From contig NZ_JBATVG010000022.1 of assembly GCF_049671645.1 (NCBI RefSeq), positions 62,001 to 126,000 on the forward strand: 64,000 nt of DNA. Reading direction: 5' to 3'. The number at the start of each line of letters is the position of its first letter. The first letter of the stretch is position 1. The stretch is from Castellaniella sp049671645 (GTDB lineage: Bacteria > Pseudomonadota > Gammaproteobacteria > Burkholderiales > Burkholderiaceae_B). This document shows, in pieces, positions 17,588-26,903 of the stretch. The translations under genes were made by a program, and so were the position numbers. Under the pieces are notes generated by a model that had not been told where the DNA came from, did no database searches, and was given only the letters and a program-made list of their open reading frames with translations.

Positions 17588-19245
17588 ACCACCCCGGTGC
17601 GCACCAGGAAATCGCCAAAGGCCTCCTGGGGCTGGCGTTTTCCGGCATAGTCGCCGAACAATGTGTCCAGGCTGCCCAGGATCTCGCCTTCGTCGATGTT
17701 TTCCCGGTACAGGCGGTTCATCCGTTCGCCGACGAAGTCGGCGCCCAGTCTCAGGTCGTAGCGGCCCAGCGCCCGCCCCACCAGGGCGATTTCGCCCAGA
17801 TAGGGGCGCGAACAGCCGTTCGGGCAGCCCGACAGGCGCAGCAGGATGGGTTCGTCGCGCAGGCCGTGCTTGTCCAGCAGGGCTTCCAGTTTGGGCAGCA
17901 GCACCGGGGCGTAGCGTTCGCTTTCCGCCATGGCCAGGCCGCAGGTGGGCAGCGCCACGCAGGCGATGTGGTGGCGGCGGATGCCGCTCTGTTCCTTGTA
18001 GCCGTCCAGCCCGTATTCCCGCACCAGGGCGTCGATGCCGGCGCGGTCGGCTTCGTCCACATTGGCGATCACCAGGTTCTGGTTGCAGGTCAGGCGGAAT
18101 TCGCCGGTCAGCACCTTGGCGATTTCACGCATGCCGGTCTGCAGCCGCAGGCCGTCGCGGTCCCACAGGCGGCCGGAGGCGATGTACAGGCCCAGGTGCC
18201 AGCGGCCGTCCTCGCCGCGCGACCAGCCGTAGCGGTCGCCGTTGCTCTCGAACCGGTAGGGGCGGGCGTCCTGCAGGGTGCGGCCGCTGCGGACCTGGAT
18301 CTGTTCGCGAAACCACTCCACGCCCAGGCGGTCCACCGTGTATTTCAGACGCGCGTGCTGGCGTTCCTTGCGGTCTCCATGGTCGCGCTGCAGCGTGACG
18401 ACCGCTTCGGCGACGGCGATCAGGTCTTCGGGGGTGACGAAACCCACCATCGAACCCAGGCGCGGATAGGTCGTGGGATCGCCCGCCGTGGCGCCCATGC
18501 CGCCGCCCACCGCCACGTTGAAGCCTTGCAGCTGACCGTTTTCAATGATGGCGACCAGCCCCAGATCGTTGGCGAACACATCGCAGTCGTTGGTCGGCGG
18601 GATGGCGATGCCGATCTTGAATTTGCGCGGCAGATAGGCGGAGTCGTTGCCGTAGATCGGTTCGTCGTCCCCGGCCTCGCCCACCTGCTCGCCGCCGAGC
18701 CAGATTTCCGCGTAGGCCGTGGTGCGCGGCAGGAAGTGGTTGGACAGGCGCAGCACCCATTCCTGGGTCAGGGCGTGTTGGCTGGACAGGTGCGGATTGA
18801 CCGAACTGATCACCTGGCGATTGACGTCGCCGCAGGCGGCGATGGTCGTTGCCCGGGCATCGTGGATGCCCTGCATGAATGCCCGCAGATTGCGCTTCAG
18901 GATGCCGTGCCACTGAAAGGTCTGGCGCGTGGTGATGCGCAGGCCCCGGGTTGCGTATTGTTGCGCCAGCGCGTCCAGCGCCAGCCACTGCTGCGGCGGG
19001 ATGACGCCGCCCGGCAGGCGCGCGCGCACCATGAAAGCGTGGGCGGGTTCCAGCTTCTGCTTGCGCCGTTCGTCGCGGATGTCGCGGTCGTCCTGCATGT
19101 AGCTGCCGTGGAATTTCAGCAGCTTGGTGTCGGCTTCGGGAATCGCGCCGGTCACCGGGTTGTCCAGTTCCTGGGCGATCGTGCCGCGCAGGAACCGACT
19201 GGCGGTCTTGATGTGTTCCAGGGGGGATAGGGGGGAGATGCTCAT
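17584..19245 (-). CDS. cysI: assimilatory sulfite reductase hemoprotein CysI
   Basis: 553 residues, the length of NADPH-sulfite reductase beta subunit. The siroheme/[4Fe-4S] cysteines are in CVALPTCGLAMAE (Cx5C) and SGCPNGCSRP (Cx3C). Substrate-binding basic residues occur in RTTRQTFQWHG-like segments (GLRITTRQTFQWHGILK). It reduces sulfite to sulfide with electrons from CysJ encoded upstream. The stop overlaps the cysG start. The gap to cysJ is 78 nt. Confidence 0.95.
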   Translation of the reverse strand: MSISPLSPLEHIKTASRFLRGTIAQELDNPVTGAIPEADTKLLKFHGSYMQDDRDIRDERRKQKLEPAHAFMVRARLPGGVIPPQQWLALDALAQQYATRGLRITTRQTFQWHGILKRNLRAFMQGIHDARATTIAACGDVNRQVISSVNPHLSSQHALTQEWVLRLSNHFLPRTTAYAEIWLGGEQVGEAGDDEPIYGNDSAYLPRKFKIGIAIPPTNDCDVFANDLGLVAIIENGQLQGFNVAVGGGMGATAGDPTTYPRLGSMVGFVTPEDLIAVAEAVVTLQRDHGDRKERQHARLKYTVDRLGVEWFREQIQVRSGRTLQDARPYRFESNGDRYGWSRGEDGRWHLGLYIASGRLWDRDGLRLQTGMREIAKVLTGEFRLTCNQNLVIANVDEADRAGIDALVREYGLDGYKEQSGIRRHHIACVALPTCGLAMAESERYAPVLLPKLEALLDKHGLRDEPILLRLSGCPNGCSRPYLGEIALVGRALGRYDLRLGADFVGERMNRLYRENIDEGEILGSLDTLFGDYAGKRQPQEAFGDFLVRTGVV

Positions 19246-19323
19246 CTTGGGTCAGTCGCTGCTATCTGCTATTTGCTGTCGAAGGCGCCGCTCGGGCGCG
19301 CGGATCAGGTCGGGGGTTGGATG

Positions 19324-21129
19324 TCAGTACACGTCCCGGGCGTAGCGGCCCTGGGCCGCCAGATCGTCCAGCCATTGCCGGGCGCCGTCTTCGCTCAGGC
19401 CGCCCTGGTCGCGGGCAATGTCCAGCAGGGCGGCGTGCACGTCGCGGGCCATGTGATCCGCATCCCCGCAGACGTAGACGTGGGCTCCGGCCTGGATCCA
19501 GTCGTAGACGTCGGCGCCGCGTTCCAGCAGCCGGTGCTGGACATAGACCTTGTCGGCCTGGTCGCGGGAAAACGCCAGGTCGATGCGATTGAGCTGGCCG
19601 CCTTTCAGGGCCTGCTGCCATTCGGTCTGGTACAGGAAATCGCTGGTGAAGTGCGGGTTGCCGAAAAACAGCCAGTTGCGGCCTGCCGCGTCCGCGTCCG
19701 AGCGGGCCTGGACGAAGGCGCGAAAGGGCGCCACGCCGGTGCCTGCGCCGATCATGATGATGTCGCGGGCGGAATCCTCGGGCAGGCGGAAACGCGTGTT
19801 TTCCTCGATGAAGATCGGCACCGTATCGCCTTCGGCGCGTTCGGCCAGGAAATGCGAGGCCACGCCCCAGCGGGATTCGGACTCGTGTTCAAAGGCGACA
19901 TGGGCCAGCGTCAGGTGGACTTCGTCTTCGGCGACCGTGGCGCAGGAGGCGATGGAATACAGGCGCGGCGTCAGGGGGCGCAGGGCCGCCACCAGGTCAG
20001 GCGCGCTCCAGCGGACCGGCCAGGCCCGCAGCGCGTCGATCAGTTGATGGCTCGCCATGTAGGCCGACAGGGCTTCGCGGGATTCGGGCTGCAGCAGGGC
20101 CTTCAGGTCGTCCTGGCCGGCGCGTTCCGCCAGCGCCGTCAGAAAGGGACGGGTCAGCACGGTCAACTCGCGGTAGCGGCCCAGCCATTCCCCCAGCGGT
20201 CGCGCTGAGCCCTGGTGGTCGACGGAGTCCGCGGCATTCAGGCCCGCGGCTTCCAGCACGCGGGCCACCAGCGTGTCGTCCTGCACGGGCCATACGCCCA
20301 GGGCGTCGCCCGGTTCGTAGCGCAGCTTGCTGCCTTCCAGGGACAGTTCCAGATGGCGGATGTCTTTGTCGCTGTCGCGCCCGGTGATCGGTTGGTTCAA
20401 CAGCACTTCGGCCGGGAACGGATGGTCGCGCGTGAATTTTTCGGCCTGCGGGCGCAGCGGCGTCACCGTGGCCTGGGCGGCGAGCGGCGCGGCGGCTTTC
20501 AGCGCCTGTCCAGCCTGTTCCAGGGCGCGGGCCTGCCAGGGGCCGGCGATGGTCTCGATGTCCAGGTCGGCGGCGCCGGCATCCTGCAGGCGCTGGGCGC
20601 CCAGTTCCGCCAGCCGCGCGTCGATTTTCTGCGAAATGCCGCAAAACGACGGGTAGCTGGAATCGCCCAGTCCCAGGACGGCGTATTTCAGCTTGGGCAG
20701 CTTGGGGGCCCGCTTGCCCAGCAGGAATTCGACCCAGGCGATGGAGTCGTCCGGCGCATCGCCGTCGCCCTGGGTGCTCATGACGACGTAGAGCAGTTGT
20801 TCGTCTTTCAGTTCCTTGGTCTTGTACTGATCGGCCCGCACCAGGCGCGCGCTCAGCCCCTGGGCCTGGATCTGGTCGTGCAACTGGGTGGCCAGGCGCT
20901 TGGCGTTGCCCGTCTGGCTGCCGTACAGGATGGTCAGGCGCTGGGCGGCGTCGGTTGCGGGCGCGGCGGCGACCGTCAGGGGCGGAGCGGCTTCGCGCGC
21001 CGGTTGGCGGGCCTGGGCGACCCCGGCGAAATAGCCGGACAGCCAGTGCAGGCTGGTGGGTTCGAGCGTGTCCGCCAGTTCGGCGATCAGGGAATGATGG
21101 GCGTCGGGCAGATAGTTCGGCGCGAGCAT
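19324..21129 (-). CDS. cysJ: sulfite reductase flavoprotein alpha component CysJ
   Basis: 601 residues. The flavodoxin domain starts at LTILYGSQTGNAKRLA (about 70-85), followed by the FAD-binding domain (RLYSIASCATVAEDEVHLTL) and the NADPH-binding ferredoxin reductase domain (MIGAGTGVAPFRAFVQAR, VYVCGDADHMARDVHAAL, and C-terminal YARDVY). It passes NADPH electrons to CysI. First gene of the cysJIG operon. N-terminal residues 1-65 are a short helical lead typical of CysJ. Confidence 0.95.
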   Translation of the reverse strand: MLAPNYLPDAHHSLIAELADTLEPTSLHWLSGYFAGVAQARQPAREAAPPLTVAAAPATDAAQRLTILYGSQTGNAKRLATQLHDQIQAQGLSARLVRADQYKTKELKDEQLLYVVMSTQGDGDAPDDSIAWVEFLLGKRAPKLPKLKYAVLGLGDSSYPSFCGISQKIDARLAELGAQRLQDAGAADLDIETIAGPWQARALEQAGQALKAAAPLAAQATVTPLRPQAEKFTRDHPFPAEVLLNQPITGRDSDKDIRHLELSLEGSKLRYEPGDALGVWPVQDDTLVARVLEAAGLNAADSVDHQGSARPLGEWLGRYRELTVLTRPFLTALAERAGQDDLKALLQPESREALSAYMASHQLIDALRAWPVRWSAPDLVAALRPLTPRLYSIASCATVAEDEVHLTLAHVAFEHESESRWGVASHFLAERAEGDTVPIFIEENTRFRLPEDSARDIIMIGAGTGVAPFRAFVQARSDADAAGRNWLFFGNPHFTSDFLYQTEWQQALKGGQLNRIDLAFSRDQADKVYVQHRLLERGADVYDWIQAGAHVYVCGDADHMARDVHAALLDIARDQGGLSEDGARQWLDDLAAQGRYARDVY

Positions 21130-21271
21130 GGCATGGCCTTGTCGAAACGAAAGAAGCGTCCATTCTGGGACGCTTCCCGCATGCCGTGAACGATCAGATG
21201 CTTATGTTTTTATGCGGGTATAAGCAAATGCCGAAGCGGCGCCCGGCGTGTGCCGGGCGCCCGGGTGCGCG

Positions 21272-21394
21272 CTAGTGAAACAGGGCGCTGGCCTTCAGCA
21301 GGGTTTCCCAGACCCCCAGGACCAGGGGGATGCCGACGTAGAGCCAGAACAGGATGATCAGGGCTCGGGACGGGGTATGCGTGGCGGTGGACAT
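21272..21394 (-). CDS. MFS transporter small subunit, 40 residues
   Basis: A short ORF starting MSTATHTPSRALIILFWLY and ending LLKASALFH, with one transmembrane helix (about 10-28: LIILFWLYVGIPLVLGVW). It starts 10 nt after the stop of the oxalate/formate-type MFS gene and has GGAGA in front of the ATG. Tiny single-helix partners of this kind accompany OxlT-like carriers in many proteobacteria. It is easily missed because of its size. Role inferred from context only. Confidence 0.75.
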   Translation of the reverse strand: MSTATHTPSRALIILFWLYVGIPLVLGVWETLLKASALFH

Positions 21395-21404
21395 GGGGGT
21401 CTCC

Positions 21405-22814
21405 TTATTTCTGGGTGGCCAGGGTAGCGCCGGACAGGATGCTGCCGTCCGCTTCGCTGCGCATGTGGTGGTGCGATGCCACCGGGCGCACGAACAGATT
21501 GCAGAAGAATCCGATCACCAGGAGCCCGGCCATCAGGTACATGGTGATCGTATAGGACTGGCCGGCAGGGACGCCGTGATCCACCTGGTATTGGCGGATG
21601 TAGTTCACCAGCACCGGACCGAAGATCCCGCCCGCCGCCCAGGCCGTCAGGATGCGGCCATGGATGCCGCCCACGTAGCGTGTGCCGAACAGATCGGCCA
21701 GGTAGGCCGGAATGGTGGAAAAGCCCCCGCCGTACATGGAGATGATGATGGCGTAGAACAGCACGAACAGGGCCACGTTGCCGGATGACCCCATGCCCGG
21801 CACCAGGAAGTACAGGATGGCCCCCAGCACGAAGAAGACCGCATAGGTGTTCTTGCGTCCGACGTAGTCCGAGGCGCTGGACCAGAAGAACCGCCCCAGC
21901 ATGTTGGCCAGCGACAGCAGGCCGACGAAGCCGGCCGCGGCGGCGGGCGTGATGGCGCCCCGGAAGCTTTCCTGGATCATCACGGACGCCTGGCCCAGCA
22001 CGCCGATGCCCGCCGTGACGTTCAGCGTCAGCGCCCACCACAGCAACCAGAATTGCGGAGTCTTGAGCGCCTGGTCGATGTGCACGTGGTTGCGCGAGAT
22101 CATGCCTTTCTGGGTGGCCGGCGGCGTCCAGCCGTCCGGCTTCCAGTCGACCGCCGGAATGCGGATGGCATAGGACCCGATCATCATGGAAATGAAGTAC
22201 AGCACGCCCATGACCAGGAAGGTCTGCGACACGCCCATGGAGATCGGCGTGCGGAAGTGTTCCATCAGGGCGACGGACATGGGCGAGGCGATGAAGGCCC
22301 CGCCGCCGAAGCCCATGATGGCCATGCCGGTCGCCATGCCGCGCTTGTCCGGGAACCATTTGATCAGCGTCGAGACCGGCGACACGTAGCCGATGCCCAG
22401 CCCGATGCCGCCCAGCACCCCGTACCCCAGGTACAGCAGCCAGAGCTGATGGGTGGAGACGCCGATCGACGAGATGATGAAACCGCCGCCGAAGCAGCAG
22501 GCGGCCACGAACATGGCCTTGCGCGGACCGACCTCTTCCAGCCATTTGCCCGCGAAGGCGGCCGACAGGCCCAGGAACAGGATGGCCAGGCTGAAGATCC
22601 AGCCCAGGGCGGGCAGGCCCCAGTCGTCCGGCGCGGGCTGCTGGATCCCGATGAGTTTGGTCATGGGGCCGTTGAACACCGAAAAGGCATAGGCCTGGCC
22701 GATGCACAGGTGGACCGCGAGGGCGGCCGGTGGAATCATCCAGCGGTTGAATCCAGGCGGGGCGGTGATGCGTTCCTTGCTGAAAAATCCGGGGTGGCTT
22801 GCTTCCGTACTCAT
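21405..22814 (-). CDS. OxlT-like MFS carrier (oxalate/formate antiporter family)
   Basis: 469 residues, 12 transmembrane helices. The N-terminal HLCIGQAYAFSVFNGPMTKL and the motif GIGLGIGYVSPVSTLIKWFPDKRGMATG are typical of the oxalate:formate antiporter family. The ATG of MSTEASHP has a strong AGGAGGAGA site. It lies downstream of the fds formate dehydrogenase genes, supporting transport of formate, oxalate or another small acid. An in-frame extension upstream has no family features and is not used. Confidence 0.85.
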   Translation of the reverse strand: MSTEASHPGFFSKERITAPPGFNRWMIPPAALAVHLCIGQAYAFSVFNGPMTKLIGIQQPAPDDWGLPALGWIFSLAILFLGLSAAFAGKWLEEVGPRKAMFVAACCFGGGFIISSIGVSTHQLWLLYLGYGVLGGIGLGIGYVSPVSTLIKWFPDKRGMATGMAIMGFGGGAFIASPMSVALMEHFRTPISMGVSQTFLVMGVLYFISMMIGSYAIRIPAVDWKPDGWTPPATQKGMISRNHVHIDQALKTPQFWLLWWALTLNVTAGIGVLGQASVMIQESFRGAITPAAAAGFVGLLSLANMLGRFFWSSASDYVGRKNTYAVFFVLGAILYFLVPGMGSSGNVALFVLFYAIIISMYGGGFSTIPAYLADLFGTRYVGGIHGRILTAWAAGGIFGPVLVNYIRQYQVDHGVPAGQSYTITMYLMAGLLVIGFFCNLFVRPVASHHHMRSEADGSILSGATLATQK

Positions 22815-22891
22815 GCTGTCTCCTCCTGGGTCGTATGCCCGGTCTGTGGTTGGTGTTGCGGTTGAGGTCGGAAAATCCGTGGAAAAAAGGG

Positions 22892-23155
22892 TCAGGCTGT
22901 CGCGGGCCGCGACGGCGTCAGCCGGTCGCGGTGGCGCTGGATGGCTTCCAGGCAGATGGGGGTCAGGACGGTATCGCCCCATTGCCCGTCCGGGTGCGCG
23001 TGCAGGTAATCCAGCAGCGCCGCCCGCATGCGGGGTTCCCAGAACCGCCGGATGTGGTCGGCGATGCTGTCGATGCCGGCGGAACGGTCCGGCATGGCCT
23101 CGAAGAAGTAGCCGATGCGGTTGGCCAGTCGGATCAGGTGTTCGATATTGGTCAC
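22892..23155 (-). CDS. fdsD: formate dehydrogenase delta subunit FdsD
   Basis: 87 residues from a GTG start, with NIEHLIRLANRIGYFFEAMP and AGIDSIADHIRRFWEPRMR, the family pattern. The GTG overlaps the fdhD stop (GTGA), so translation is coupled. FdsD is the small subunit of soluble NAD-dependent Mo-formate dehydrogenases (FdsGBACD order in related bacteria) and may help assemble or stabilise the complex. The last gene of the fds run before the MFS carrier. Confidence 0.9.
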   Translation of the reverse strand: MTNIEHLIRLANRIGYFFEAMPDRSAGIDSIADHIRRFWEPRMRAALLDYLHAHPDGQWGDTVLTPICLEAIQRHRDRLTPSRPATA

Positions 23156-24006
23156 GGGCGGCTCTCCTGTTCCAGGTAATCGGGGTGGCTGTACAAGGTG
23201 AAGCGGCCATCCCGGGCGAACCCGGCCAGCATCATGGGAGCGGCTTGCGCCAGCTGCACGGCCAGGGTCGTGGGCGCCGACACCGCGATCAGGGCGCCGA
23301 TGCCGGCGGCGTGCGCCTTTTGCACCATCTCGAAACTGGCCCGGCTGGACACCACCACGAAGCCCTGGCTGCGATCCACGGGCTGCAGCAGGAGGTGGCC
23401 GATCAGTTTGTCCAGGGCGTTGTGGCGCCCGACGTCCTCGAAGATCCAGGCCAGCGCGCCTTCCGGGTCGGCCCAGGCGGCCGCGTGCGTGGCGCCGGTC
23501 AGATTGTGCAGGGGCTGGCCCCGGCGCAATTGCCCAAGCGCCCGTTCCACGGCGGCCTGCCGCCAGGGGCGCGCCGGCCGGGGCAGGGACGGCAGGTCGC
23601 GGGGGATCTGCGACAGGCCTTCGACCCCGCACAGGCCGCAGCCCGTGCTGCCGGCCAGGTGGCGGCGGCGCTGCTTGAGCGCGTGCAGGCGGCTGTTCAG
23701 GATCGTCACGCGCGCGATCAGGCCCAGCGGCGTGGTTTCGATGTCCATGTCCAGCACGTCGGCGGCGTCGCGGATGATGCCTTCGGTGAAGGAAAAGCCC
23801 AGGGCCAGTTCCCGGACGTGCAGGGGGGAGGCCAGCAGGGTGGCGTGCGCGATGCCGTTGTATTCCAATGCCACGGCCTGCTCGCAGGCGATCGCGTCCT
23901 GAGCGGCGACGGCCTGCGGCCCGTGGATGCGGACGATGGCGCCCAGTTGATGGGCGGCATCGCTGTCGGGCTGCGTGGCCATGGGGTTGAAGTCGGCGGG
24001 ATGCAT
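23152..24006 (-). CDS. fdhD: formate dehydrogenase accessory sulfurtransferase FdhD (FdsC)
   Basis: 284 residues. The sulfur-carrying Cys pair is in TGCGLCGVEGL. Other family blocks: ALEYNGIAHATLLASPLHVRELALGFSF, EDVGRHNALDKLIGHLL, VVSSRASFEMVQKA. FdhD transfers sulfur from IscS to the bis-MGD cofactor needed for formate dehydrogenase activity. It lies between fdsA and fdsD. The first Met is used; a second at codon 9 is possible. Confidence 0.94.
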   Translation of the reverse strand: MHPADFNPMATQPDSDAAHQLGAIVRIHGPQAVAAQDAIACEQAVALEYNGIAHATLLASPLHVRELALGFSFTEGIIRDAADVLDMDIETTPLGLIARVTILNSRLHALKQRRRHLAGSTGCGLCGVEGLSQIPRDLPSLPRPARPWRQAAVERALGQLRRGQPLHNLTGATHAAAWADPEGALAWIFEDVGRHNALDKLIGHLLLQPVDRSQGFVVVSSRASFEMVQKAHAAGIGALIAVSAPTTLAVQLAQAAPMMLAGFARDGRFTLYSHPDYLEQESRP

Positions 24007-24019
24007 GATGACGGGCTCC

Positions 24020-26893
24020 TCAGGACCCGGCCGCGCCGGCCATGGTTTCCCGAGCCTGCAGGAGCTGATCCTGCCGCTGCCCGAAGGCGGTCCAGTCCCG
24101 CTGCCAGGACGAGGGCTGCGTGACCTTGCTGACCTGGACGGCCGTGACCTTGTATTCCGGGCAGTCCGTCGCCCAGTCGGTGTTGTCGGTCGTCAGGACG
24201 TTGGAGCCGCATTCCGGGAAGTGGAACGTGGTGTAGACCACCCCCGGCTGGATGCGGTCCGTGACGGTGGCCCGCAGCATGGTTTCACCCGCGCGGCTCT
24301 GGATGGCCACGCGGTCGCCTTCCAGGATGCCGCGGTCCTCGGCGTCGTGCGGGTGGATCTCCAGCACGTCCTCGCTGTGCCAGGCGTTGTTGGCCGTGCG
24401 CCGCGTCTGGACCCCGGCGTTGTACTGCGACAGGATGCGGCCGGTGGTCATCAGCAGGGGGAAGCGGCGGGTGGAGCGTTCTTCGGTGGGCACGTATTGT
24501 GTGATCATGAAGCGGCCCTTGCCGCGCACGAATTCGCCCACGTGCATGATGGGCGTGCCTTCGGGAGCCTCGTCGTTGCAGGGCCATTGCAGGCTGCCCC
24601 CCAGGGCGGCGATGCGGCCGAACGACACGCCGGCGAAGGTGGGCGTCAGGCGGGCGATCTCGTCCAGGACTTCCCCCGGATGGGCGTAGTCCATGGGGTA
24701 GCCCATGGCCGTGGACAGGGCGCAGGTGACTTCCCAGTCGGCCAGGCCGGCCTTGGGCCGCATCACCTGGCGCACGCGCGAGATGCGCCGTTCGGCGTTG
24801 GTGAAGGTGCCGTCCTTTTCCAGGAAGGACGACCCAGGCAGGAAAACGTGCGCGTATTTCGCGGTCTCGTTCAGGAACATGTCCTGGACGATGACGCATT
24901 CCATGGATTTCAGCGCTTCCACCACGTGTTGCGTGTTCGGGTCCGATTGGGCGATGTCTTCCCCCTGGCAGTACAGGCCCCTGAAGGATCCGCTGTGGGC
25001 CGCGTCGAACATATTGGGCAGCCGCAGGCCGGGTTCGGGCTGCAGGTGCACGCCCCAGGCCCGTTCGAATTCGCCCCGCACCCGGTCGTCGGAGACGTGC
25101 CGGTAGCCGGGGAATTCATGCGGGAACGAGCCCATGTCGCAGGACCCCTGCACGTTGTTCTGGCCGCGCAGGGGATTGATGCCCACGCCTTCGCGGCCGA
25201 TATTGCCGGTCAGCATGGCCAGGTTGGCGATGCACATGATGGCCGTGGAACCCTGGCTGTGTTCGGTCACGCCCAGGCCGTAGTAGATGGCGGCATTGCC
25301 CCCGGTGGCGTACAGGCGGGCCGCGCCGCGCAGGTCGGAGGCAGGCACGCCAGTGATGGATTCGGTCGCCTCGGGCGCGTGTTCGGGCCGGCGGATGAAC
25401 TGCAGCCATTGCTCGAAGGCCAGGTCCTCGCAGCGGGCCTGGATGAAGTCCTGGTTGACCAGGCCTTCGGCGACGATGACGTGCGCCATGGCGTTGAGCA
25501 CCGCCACATTGGTGCCCGGGCGCACCGGCAGGTGGTAGTCGGCCTTGACGTGCGGGGCGTCGACCAGTTCGATGCGGCGCGGGTCGATCACGATCAGGCG
25601 GGCGCCCTGGCGCAGGCGCTGTTTCAGCCGCGAGGCGAAGACCGGGTGGGCGGCGCTGGGGTTGGCGCCCAGCACCACGGCGACGTCCACGTGCATGACC
25701 GAATCGAAGGTCTGCGTGCCGGCCGATTCGCCGATGGTGGTCTTCAGGCCGTAGCCGGTGGGCGAATGGCAGACCCGGCCGCAGGTGTCCACGTTGTTGT
25801 TGCCCATGGCGGCCCGCACCAGTTTCTGGACGAGGTAGGTTTCCTCGTTGGTGCAGCGCGACGAGGTAATGCCGCCGATGGAATCGACGCCGTATTTTTC
25901 CTGGATGCGGCGCAGTTCGGAGGCGGCGTGGCCGATGGCTTCCTCCCAGGAGACCTCGCGCCAGGGATCGGTGATCTTTTCCCGGATCATAGGGGTCGTC
26001 AGCCGGTCGGCGTGGGTGGCGTAGCCCCAGGCGAAGCGGCCCTTCACGCAGGAGTGCCCGCGATTGGCCTTGCCGTCTTTCCAGGGGGTCATGCGCACCA
26101 CGGTTTCGCCCTGCAGTTCGGCCTTGAAGCCGCAGCCCACCCCGCAGTAGGCGCAGGTGGTGATGACGGCATGGTCGGCCTGGCCCTGTTCGATGATGGT
26201 GTTCTCGATCAGCGAGCCGGTCGGGCAGGCCTGCACGCAGGCCCCGCAGGACACGCAGTCGCTGTCCAGGAAGCCGTCGTCCTGGCCGGCGACGATGCGC
26301 GAATCGAAGCCCCGGGCCTGCACGGTCAGGGCGTAAGTGCCCTGGACGTCGTCGCAGGCGCGCACGCAGCGGCTGCAGACAATGCATTTCGAGGCGTCGT
26401 AGGTGAAATAGGGATTGCTGGCGTCCAGCGGGTCCTGCAGGTGATTGGCGCCGTCGAAGCCGTAGCGCACGTTGCGCAGGCCCACCACCCCGGCCATGTC
26501 CTGCAGCTCGCAGTCGCCGTTGGCCGGGCAGGTCAGGCAGTCCAGCGGGTGGTCGGAAATATAGAGTTCCATGACGTTGCGGCGCAGGTCGTGGAGTTTC
26601 GGCGTCTGCGTGCGCACGACCATGCCGTCTTCGACCGGCGTGGTGCAGGAGGCGGGGTGCCCCCGGCGGCCTTCGATTTCCACCAGGCACAGGCGACAGG
26701 ACCCGAAGGCTTCCAGGTTGTCGGAGGCGCACAGTTTCGGGATCTGGATGCCGGTTTCAGCGGCGGCGCGCATGATGGAGGTGCTGGCGGGCACGGTAAG
26801 GGTCTGTCCGTCGATGGACAGGGTGACGGTTTCGGTGGACAGGGATGCGGGCGTGCCCAGATCGCGGTCACGCTTGAGGACGGTTTCCAGCAT
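24020..26893 (-). CDS. fdsA: NAD-dependent formate dehydrogenase alpha subunit FdsA
   Basis: 957 residues. Order: N-terminal [2Fe-2S] domain (LCASDNLEAFGSCRLCLVE, about 53-72), His/Cys cluster region (HPLDCLTCPANGDCELQ), two [4Fe-4S] motifs (CIVCSRCVRAC; CVSCGACVQACPTG), then the Mo-bis-MGD domain beginning with its own cluster (CAYCGVGCGF). The Mo ligand is the Cys of CGRVCHSP, not selenocysteine. The C-terminal molybdopterin dinucleotide-binding domain starts near LLMTTGRILSQYN. It oxidises formate to CO2 and passes electrons to FdsB/FdsG for NAD reduction in the cytoplasm. Confidence 0.96.
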   Translation of the reverse strand: MLETVLKRDRDLGTPASLSTETVTLSIDGQTLTVPASTSIMRAAAETGIQIPKLCASDNLEAFGSCRLCLVEIEGRRGHPASCTTPVEDGMVVRTQTPKLHDLRRNVMELYISDHPLDCLTCPANGDCELQDMAGVVGLRNVRYGFDGANHLQDPLDASNPYFTYDASKCIVCSRCVRACDDVQGTYALTVQARGFDSRIVAGQDDGFLDSDCVSCGACVQACPTGSLIENTIIEQGQADHAVITTCAYCGVGCGFKAELQGETVVRMTPWKDGKANRGHSCVKGRFAWGYATHADRLTTPMIREKITDPWREVSWEEAIGHAASELRRIQEKYGVDSIGGITSSRCTNEETYLVQKLVRAAMGNNNVDTCGRVCHSPTGYGLKTTIGESAGTQTFDSVMHVDVAVVLGANPSAAHPVFASRLKQRLRQGARLIVIDPRRIELVDAPHVKADYHLPVRPGTNVAVLNAMAHVIVAEGLVNQDFIQARCEDLAFEQWLQFIRRPEHAPEATESITGVPASDLRGAARLYATGGNAAIYYGLGVTEHSQGSTAIMCIANLAMLTGNIGREGVGINPLRGQNNVQGSCDMGSFPHEFPGYRHVSDDRVRGEFERAWGVHLQPEPGLRLPNMFDAAHSGSFRGLYCQGEDIAQSDPNTQHVVEALKSMECVIVQDMFLNETAKYAHVFLPGSSFLEKDGTFTNAERRISRVRQVMRPKAGLADWEVTCALSTAMGYPMDYAHPGEVLDEIARLTPTFAGVSFGRIAALGGSLQWPCNDEAPEGTPIMHVGEFVRGKGRFMITQYVPTEERSTRRFPLLMTTGRILSQYNAGVQTRRTANNAWHSEDVLEIHPHDAEDRGILEGDRVAIQSRAGETMLRATVTDRIQPGVVYTTFHFPECGSNVLTTDNTDWATDCPEYKVTAVQVSKVTQPSSWQRDWTAFGQRQDQLLQARETMAGAAGS

Positions 26894-26903
26894 GGCGGGC
26901 TCC

